This document shows, piece after piece, positions 60,836-64,000 of a stretch of 64,000 nt of DNA. Position 1 is the first letter of the stretch. The number at the start of each line of letters is the position of its first letter. Source of the DNA: Brachybacterium squillarum M-6-3. Lineage in GTDB: Bacteria; Actinomycetota; Actinomycetes; Actinomycetales; Dermabacteraceae. The notes beneath the pieces are model-generated. The model saw only the letters and a list, made by a program, of their open reading frames with translations, ran no database searches and had not been told where the DNA came from. A program made the position numbers and the translations under genes. The DNA lies in NCBI RefSeq assembly GCF_000225825.1, contig NZ_AGBX01000003.1, positions 1 through 64,000 on the forward strand, in the 5' to 3' direction.

Positions 60836-62400
60836 TCCCCGACCTCGGGGGCTCCGGGCCGCTCGGTGACCGATCGTGCCTGGTCGGGGGTGACGGTGTG
60901 CTCCTCGTCGACCTCGGCGGCCTGCAGCTCGACCCAGAAGGTGGAGCCGCCGCCGGGGGTCTCGGCCACGCCGATGCTGCCCCGGTGCTGCTGGACGATG
61001 GTCGCCGCGATGGACAGGCCGAGGCCCGCGCCGCCGCCCTGGCTGGCCGCCCGCACCCGCGAGGAGTCGGTGCGGTAGAAGCGCTCGAAGACCTTCTCGC
61101 GCTGGTCCTCGTCGATGCCGGGGCCGTGGTCGCGCACCTCCACCAGCACCGTGCCGGCCTCGGTGGGGCCGACCGCGATCTCCACCGGGGAGCCCTTGGG
61201 GGTGTGACGGTTCGCGTTGCCCACCAGGTTCAGGATCACCTGCCGCAGGGAGGCCTCGTCCCCGAGCACCCCCACCGCGTGGTGCGGCGCCACCGGCAGC
61301 GGCAGCCCCGAGAGGGTCACCACCATCACCTGGCGCTCGGGGTCCAGGGCACGCAGGTCCTGGGCGGCGTCGAACAGGGCGTCGGCCAGGTCCACCGGGG
61401 CGAGGTCGAGGTCCGGGTTCTCGTCGAGCCGGGCCAAGCGCAGCAGGTTCTCCACCAGGGAGCCCATCCGGCGGGCCTCGTCCTCGATGCGGCGCATGGC
61501 CTGGGCGACCGACTCGTCGGTGCTGAGCGCCCCCATCCGGTAGAGCTCGCCGAAGCCGCGGATCGCGGCCAGCGGGGTGCGCAGCTCATGGGAGGCGTCG
61601 CCGACGAAGCGGCGCATCTTGGCCTCGTTGCGGGTGGCGTGCTCCTCGCTCGCGGCCTGCGCGGCGAAGGACTGCTCGATGCGCACCAGCATCTCGTTCA
61701 GCGACATCGCCAGTGCCGCCACCTCGAGGCTGGTGTCGGTGACGGGCACACGCCGGGAGAGGTCGCCGCCGGCGATCTGGGAGGCGGTGGCCTCCACGTC
61801 CTGCAGGGGCTCCAGCGCGCGGTGCGCCATGAAGCCGCCCGCGCCCATCCCGACCAGCACCACCAGGGTGCCCACCAGCACGATGATCAGCGCCATCTCG
61901 TGCATGGTGCGGTCCACGCCGTCCAGCGGCAGCGCCACGTACACGGTGCCGCCGCCCTCGCCGGTGTTCACCCGGGCCGCGACCCGCCAGCGGTTCTCGG
62001 TGGAGTCCAGGACGGTGAAGGGCTGCCCGTCCAGCGTGCGGATCTGGTCCTCGCTGAGGTCGGGGAAGTCGATGCTGACGTCCTCGTCGCGGTACAGCAC
62101 GACGTCCTGGTCGATCACCTGGCCGCTCTCGTCGCGGATCTCCACCGCGTACTCCACGGGGATGGAGCCGCCGCGGGTGTCGTCCTCGTCGACGACGAAG
62201 CCGCCCTGGGCGCGGTCGATCATGTTGCCGATGCCGGAGCTGAGGTTGGTGTCGACCGACTGGATCAGGGTGCGGTTCAGCAGGAACAGCGAGAGGCTGC
62301 CGGTGATCAGGGTGCCCGCGATCAGCAGCAGGGAGATCAGGGCGACGATCCGGGTCCACAGGGACACCGGGCGGGAGGCGCGGAGGCTGGGCAGGGTCAC
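60820..62400 (-). CDS. sensor histidine kinase
   Basis: A membrane sensor of 526 residues, similar in layout to actinobacterial TrcS/TcrY kinases. Helix 1 (about 17-42), an extracellular domain of about 125 residues, helix 2 (about 168-190), HAMP (about 192-245), then HisKA with phospho-acceptor His271 in DASHELRTPLAAIRGF. The ATP domain has LVGNANRHTPKGS (N box), VRDHGPGIDED (G1) and GAGLGLSIAA (G2). It lies 25 bases after the response regulator gene. The signal is unknown. Confidence 0.94.
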   Translation of the reverse strand: MTLPSLRASRPVSLWTRIVALISLLLIAGTLITGSLSLFLLNRTLIQSVDTNLSSGIGNMIDRAQGGFVVDEDDTRGGSIPVEYAVEIRDESGQVIDQDVVLYRDEDVSIDFPDLSEDQIRTLDGQPFTVLDSTENRWRVAARVNTGEGGGTVYVALPLDGVDRTMHEMALIIVLVGTLVVLVGMGAGGFMAHRALEPLQDVEATASQIAGGDLSRRVPVTDTSLEVAALAMSLNEMLVRIEQSFAAQAASEEHATRNEAKMRRFVGDASHELRTPLAAIRGFGELYRMGALSTDESVAQAMRRIEDEARRMGSLVENLLRLARLDENPDLDLAPVDLADALFDAAQDLRALDPERQVMVVTLSGLPLPVAPHHAVGVLGDEASLRQVILNLVGNANRHTPKGSPVEIAVGPTEAGTVLVEVRDHGPGIDEDQREKVFERFYRTDSSRVRAASQGGGAGLGLSIAATIVQQHRGSIGVAETPGGGSTFWVELQAAEVDEEHTVTPDQARSVTERPGAPEVGDQPAS

Positions 62401-62425
62401 GCGCGGATCAGCCCCGGGCGCCGGC

Positions 62426-63139
62426 TCAGTGGCCCTCGGCGGCGCGCAGGACGTACCCGATGCCGCGCTTGGTGTGGATCATCGGGTCGCCCACCACGTC
62501 GACCTTGCGGCGCAGGTAGGAGATGTAGGACTCGACGATGCCGACCTCGCCGGACCAGTCGTAGTCCCACACGTGGTCCAGGATCTGGGTCTTGGAGACG
62601 ACGCGGCCGGCGTTGAGCATGAGGTAGCGCAGAAGCTTGAACTCGGTGGGGGAGAGGTCGATGGCGACGTCCCCGCGGTAGACCTCGTGGGAGTCCTCGT
62701 CGAGGCTGAGATCGCCGACGACCAGGGCGCTCTCGACCGCGCCCTCGTTGCCGCCGTGGGTGCGGCGCAGCACCGCGCGGATACGGGCCACGACCTCCTC
62801 CAGACTGAAGGGCTTGGTGACGTAGTCGTCGCCGCCGACGGTGAGGCCGTTGACCTTGTCCTGGGTCTCGTCCTTCGCGGTGAGGAACAGGATCGGGTAC
62901 TGCTCGCCGCGGTCGCGCAGGCGCCGGGTGACGGTGAAGCCGTCCATGTCGGGCAGCATCACGTCGAGCACCACCAGGTCGGGCTGGTGCTCGGTGGCCT
63001 CGCGGATCGCCTCGTTCCCGGTCGCGGCCGTGAACACCTCGAAGCCTGCGAAGCGCAGGGAGGTGGCCAGTAGGTCACGGATGTTGGGTTCGTCGTCGAC
63101 GACGAGCAGACGGGCCTCGAAATCCTGGTCGGTGGTCAT
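62426..63139 (-). CDS. OmpR-family response regulator
   Basis: A 237-residue DNA-binding regulator. The receiver has the acidic pair DDE (15-17), phospho-acceptor Asp59 in LVVLDVMLPDMDG and the lysine of VTKPFSLEEV. The winged helix is FKLLRYLMLNAGRVVSKTQILDHVWDYD to HTKRGIGYVLR. The pattern is close to the TrcR/TcrX group. The ATG at 63139 has GGTGATCCC before it. It forms a two-gene operon with the kinase downstream. Confidence 0.94.
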   Translation of the reverse strand: MTTDQDFEARLLVVDDEPNIRDLLATSLRFAGFEVFTAATGNEAIREATEHQPDLVVLDVMLPDMDGFTVTRRLRDRGEQYPILFLTAKDETQDKVNGLTVGGDDYVTKPFSLEEVVARIRAVLRRTHGGNEGAVESALVVGDLSLDEDSHEVYRGDVAIDLSPTEFKLLRYLMLNAGRVVSKTQILDHVWDYDWSGEVGIVESYISYLRRKVDVVGDPMIHTKRGIGYVLRAAEGH

Positions 63140-63192
63140 GGGATCACCATGCTCCCGGCGCCTGGGAATCCCTTGGACGTCTGCTGGACGTC

Positions 63193-63615
63193 TCAACCGG
63201 TGACGCGCTGGACTTTCGCGAGGGTCTTGCGCTGCCTGCGGATGGTCATGCTCATCTGGATCATCCGGACCGAGCCGACCAGCGCCATGACCAGGGCGCC
63301 CGCTACGGCGGCGAGCAGCATCGCCACGCCCAGCGGCAGCGAGAACTCGGCGCCGAAGTACTGGAACGGGGTGGAGACGTTGTTCTGGATCACGAAGATC
63401 AGCAGGGCGATCAGCACGATCGCGCCGAGGATCAGCGCCACCCACACCCCGGCGGTGCGGCCGGCGCGGGTGTCGATGTCGGGCTCGGCCGCCTGCTGGG
63501 CCTGGGGGGCCGGCTGCTGCGGCGCGGGCTGCTGCGCGGCGGGGGCCTGCGGGGCCGGCTGCGCGGCGGTCTCGCCGGTGGTGGGGTCCTGGAAGCTCTG
63601 GGGGCCGGTGCTCAT
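63193..63615 (-). CDS. LapA/DUF1049-domain membrane protein
   Basis: A 140-residue protein. The first 50 residues are Ala/Gln/Pro-rich and disordered. Then GVWVALILGAIVLIALLIFVIQNN, a short loop (PFQYFGAEFSLPLGV) and a second helix match the LapA (DUF1049) two-helix domain, followed by a basic tail (MTIRRQRKTLAKVQR). CAGGAG precedes the ATG. It lies 53 bases before the response regulator gene in the same direction and may share its transcript. The function is not known in this group. Confidence 0.86.
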   Translation of the reverse strand: MSTGPQSFQDPTTGETAAQPAPQAPAAQQPAPQQPAPQAQQAAEPDIDTRAGRTAGVWVALILGAIVLIALLIFVIQNNVSTPFQYFGAEFSLPLGVAMLLAAVAGALVMALVGSVRMIQMSMTIRRQRKTLAKVQRVTG

Positions 63616-63709
63616 GGCGACTCCTGAGGCGGGGAGGGGAAGGGGATACGGGCGCCTGGGGCGCGGGACCACTCTAGTCCCGCCCGGTCCCGGCCCGTCC
63701 GTCCGGGGC

Positions 63710-64000
63710 TCAGCCCTGACCGGCGGTGCCGCTCGGCGTGGGCAGGTCCTCCGCGTCGATGATCGCGTAGGCGTAGCCCTGTTCGGCGAGGAAGCGCTGG
63801 CGGTGCGCGGCGTAGTCCTGGTCGACGGTGTCGCGCATGACCACGGTGTAGAAGTGGGCGGCGCGGCCGTCGGCCTTGGGGCGCAGCAGGCGGCCGAGGC
63901 GCTGGGCCTCCTCTTGGCGGGAGCCGAAGGCGCCGGAGACCTGGATCGCGACCGAGGCCTCGGGCAGATCGATGGAGAAGTTCGCGACCTTGGAGACCAC
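63710..64000 (-). CDS. XPB-type DNA repair helicase, C-terminal end (5' end beyond window)
   Basis: Ninety-seven codons of the C-terminal part. SKVANFSIDLPEASVAIQVS and SRQEEAQRLGRLLRPK (motif VI) and the tail TVDQDYAAHRQRFLAEQGYA are those of bacterial XPB/Rad25 helicases, which unwind DNA 3' to 5' and are common in actinobacteria. The reading frame enters from the right edge, so the GTG at 64000 is not the start. The rest of the gene, with Walker A and DEAH, should lie beyond. Confidence 0.9.
   Translation of the reverse strand: MVSKVANFSIDLPEASVAIQVSGAFGSRQEEAQRLGRLLRPKADGRAAHFYTVVMRDTVDQDYAAHRQRFLAEQGYAYAIIDAEDLPTPSGTAGQG

Overview
The window is GC-rich chromosomal DNA from an actinobacterium, most likely a Micrococcales member close to Brachybacterium/Dermabacteraceae. 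That placement is an inference from the third-position GC bias, the family content (DUF3263/LytR_C pair, bacterial XPB helicase, FprA, GroEL with CIRCE sites, Tat-like lipoprotein signals) and frequent leaderless -10/ATG junctions. No search was run. Most of the window is ordinary chromosome; the accessory parts are a type I restriction-modification cassette (39.2-45.5 kb) and a small low-GC patch beside tRNA-Thr (30.55-31.5 kb).

Layout. 1-8 kb: a secreted SAEPST-repeat protein cut by the window edge, phosphoglucomutase, a Pit phosphate transporter with its DUF47 partner, and several conserved membrane or unknown proteins. 8-15.3 kb: a galactoside locus with a ROK repressor facing an operon of GH36 alpha-galactosidase, two ABC permeases and a lipoprotein, whose promoter overlaps a palindromic operator; no ABC ATPase is encoded nearby. 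15.3-22.5 kb: alanine-type aminotransferase, DUF1304 protein, a TetR-Ohr operon and a quinone oxidoreductase that appear to share one operator sequence, ferredoxin-NADP reductase and a formate/nitrite channel. 22.6-30.4 kb: the transglutaminase/circularly permuted ATP-grasp/alpha-E operon, AIM24 protein, CopZ with a CsoR-type box, a membrane Ser/Thr kinase and a DsbA-like protein.

30.48-31.9 kb: tRNA-Thr is followed by a patch with unlike base use. It holds a 49-residue hydrophobic peptide gene with a near-perfect Shine-Dalgarno sequence, facing a short leaderless promoter transcript across two strong hairpins, and then only the 3' end of a Dyp-type peroxidase gene. The arrangement resembles convergent type I toxin-antitoxin loci and is the most speculative but most interesting item here.

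32-39 kb: a variant-leucine-rich-repeat membrane protein, trehalose synthase, uracil-DNA glycosylase, the DUF3263/LytR_C pair and groEL with two CIRCE-type operators. 38.9-45.8 kb: hsdM-hsdS-hsdR in 4-base overlaps, bracketed by direct copies of a composite hairpin repeat. 45.8-53.7 kb: luciferase-like oxidoreductase, two secreted or membrane proteins, an ArsR/CDF metal module with a large palindromic operator, acyl-CoA ligase, rhodanese and a DEAD-box helicase with an RGG tail. 54-60.8 kb: GH2 glycosidase, tandem GNAT, a DUF1345 gene broken by one in-frame stop, and an overlapping operon of RNase H-NTF2 fusion, DUF418 and DUF4031. 60.8-64 kb: histidine kinase, OmpR-type regulator, LapA-domain protein and the 3' end of an XPB helicase gene.
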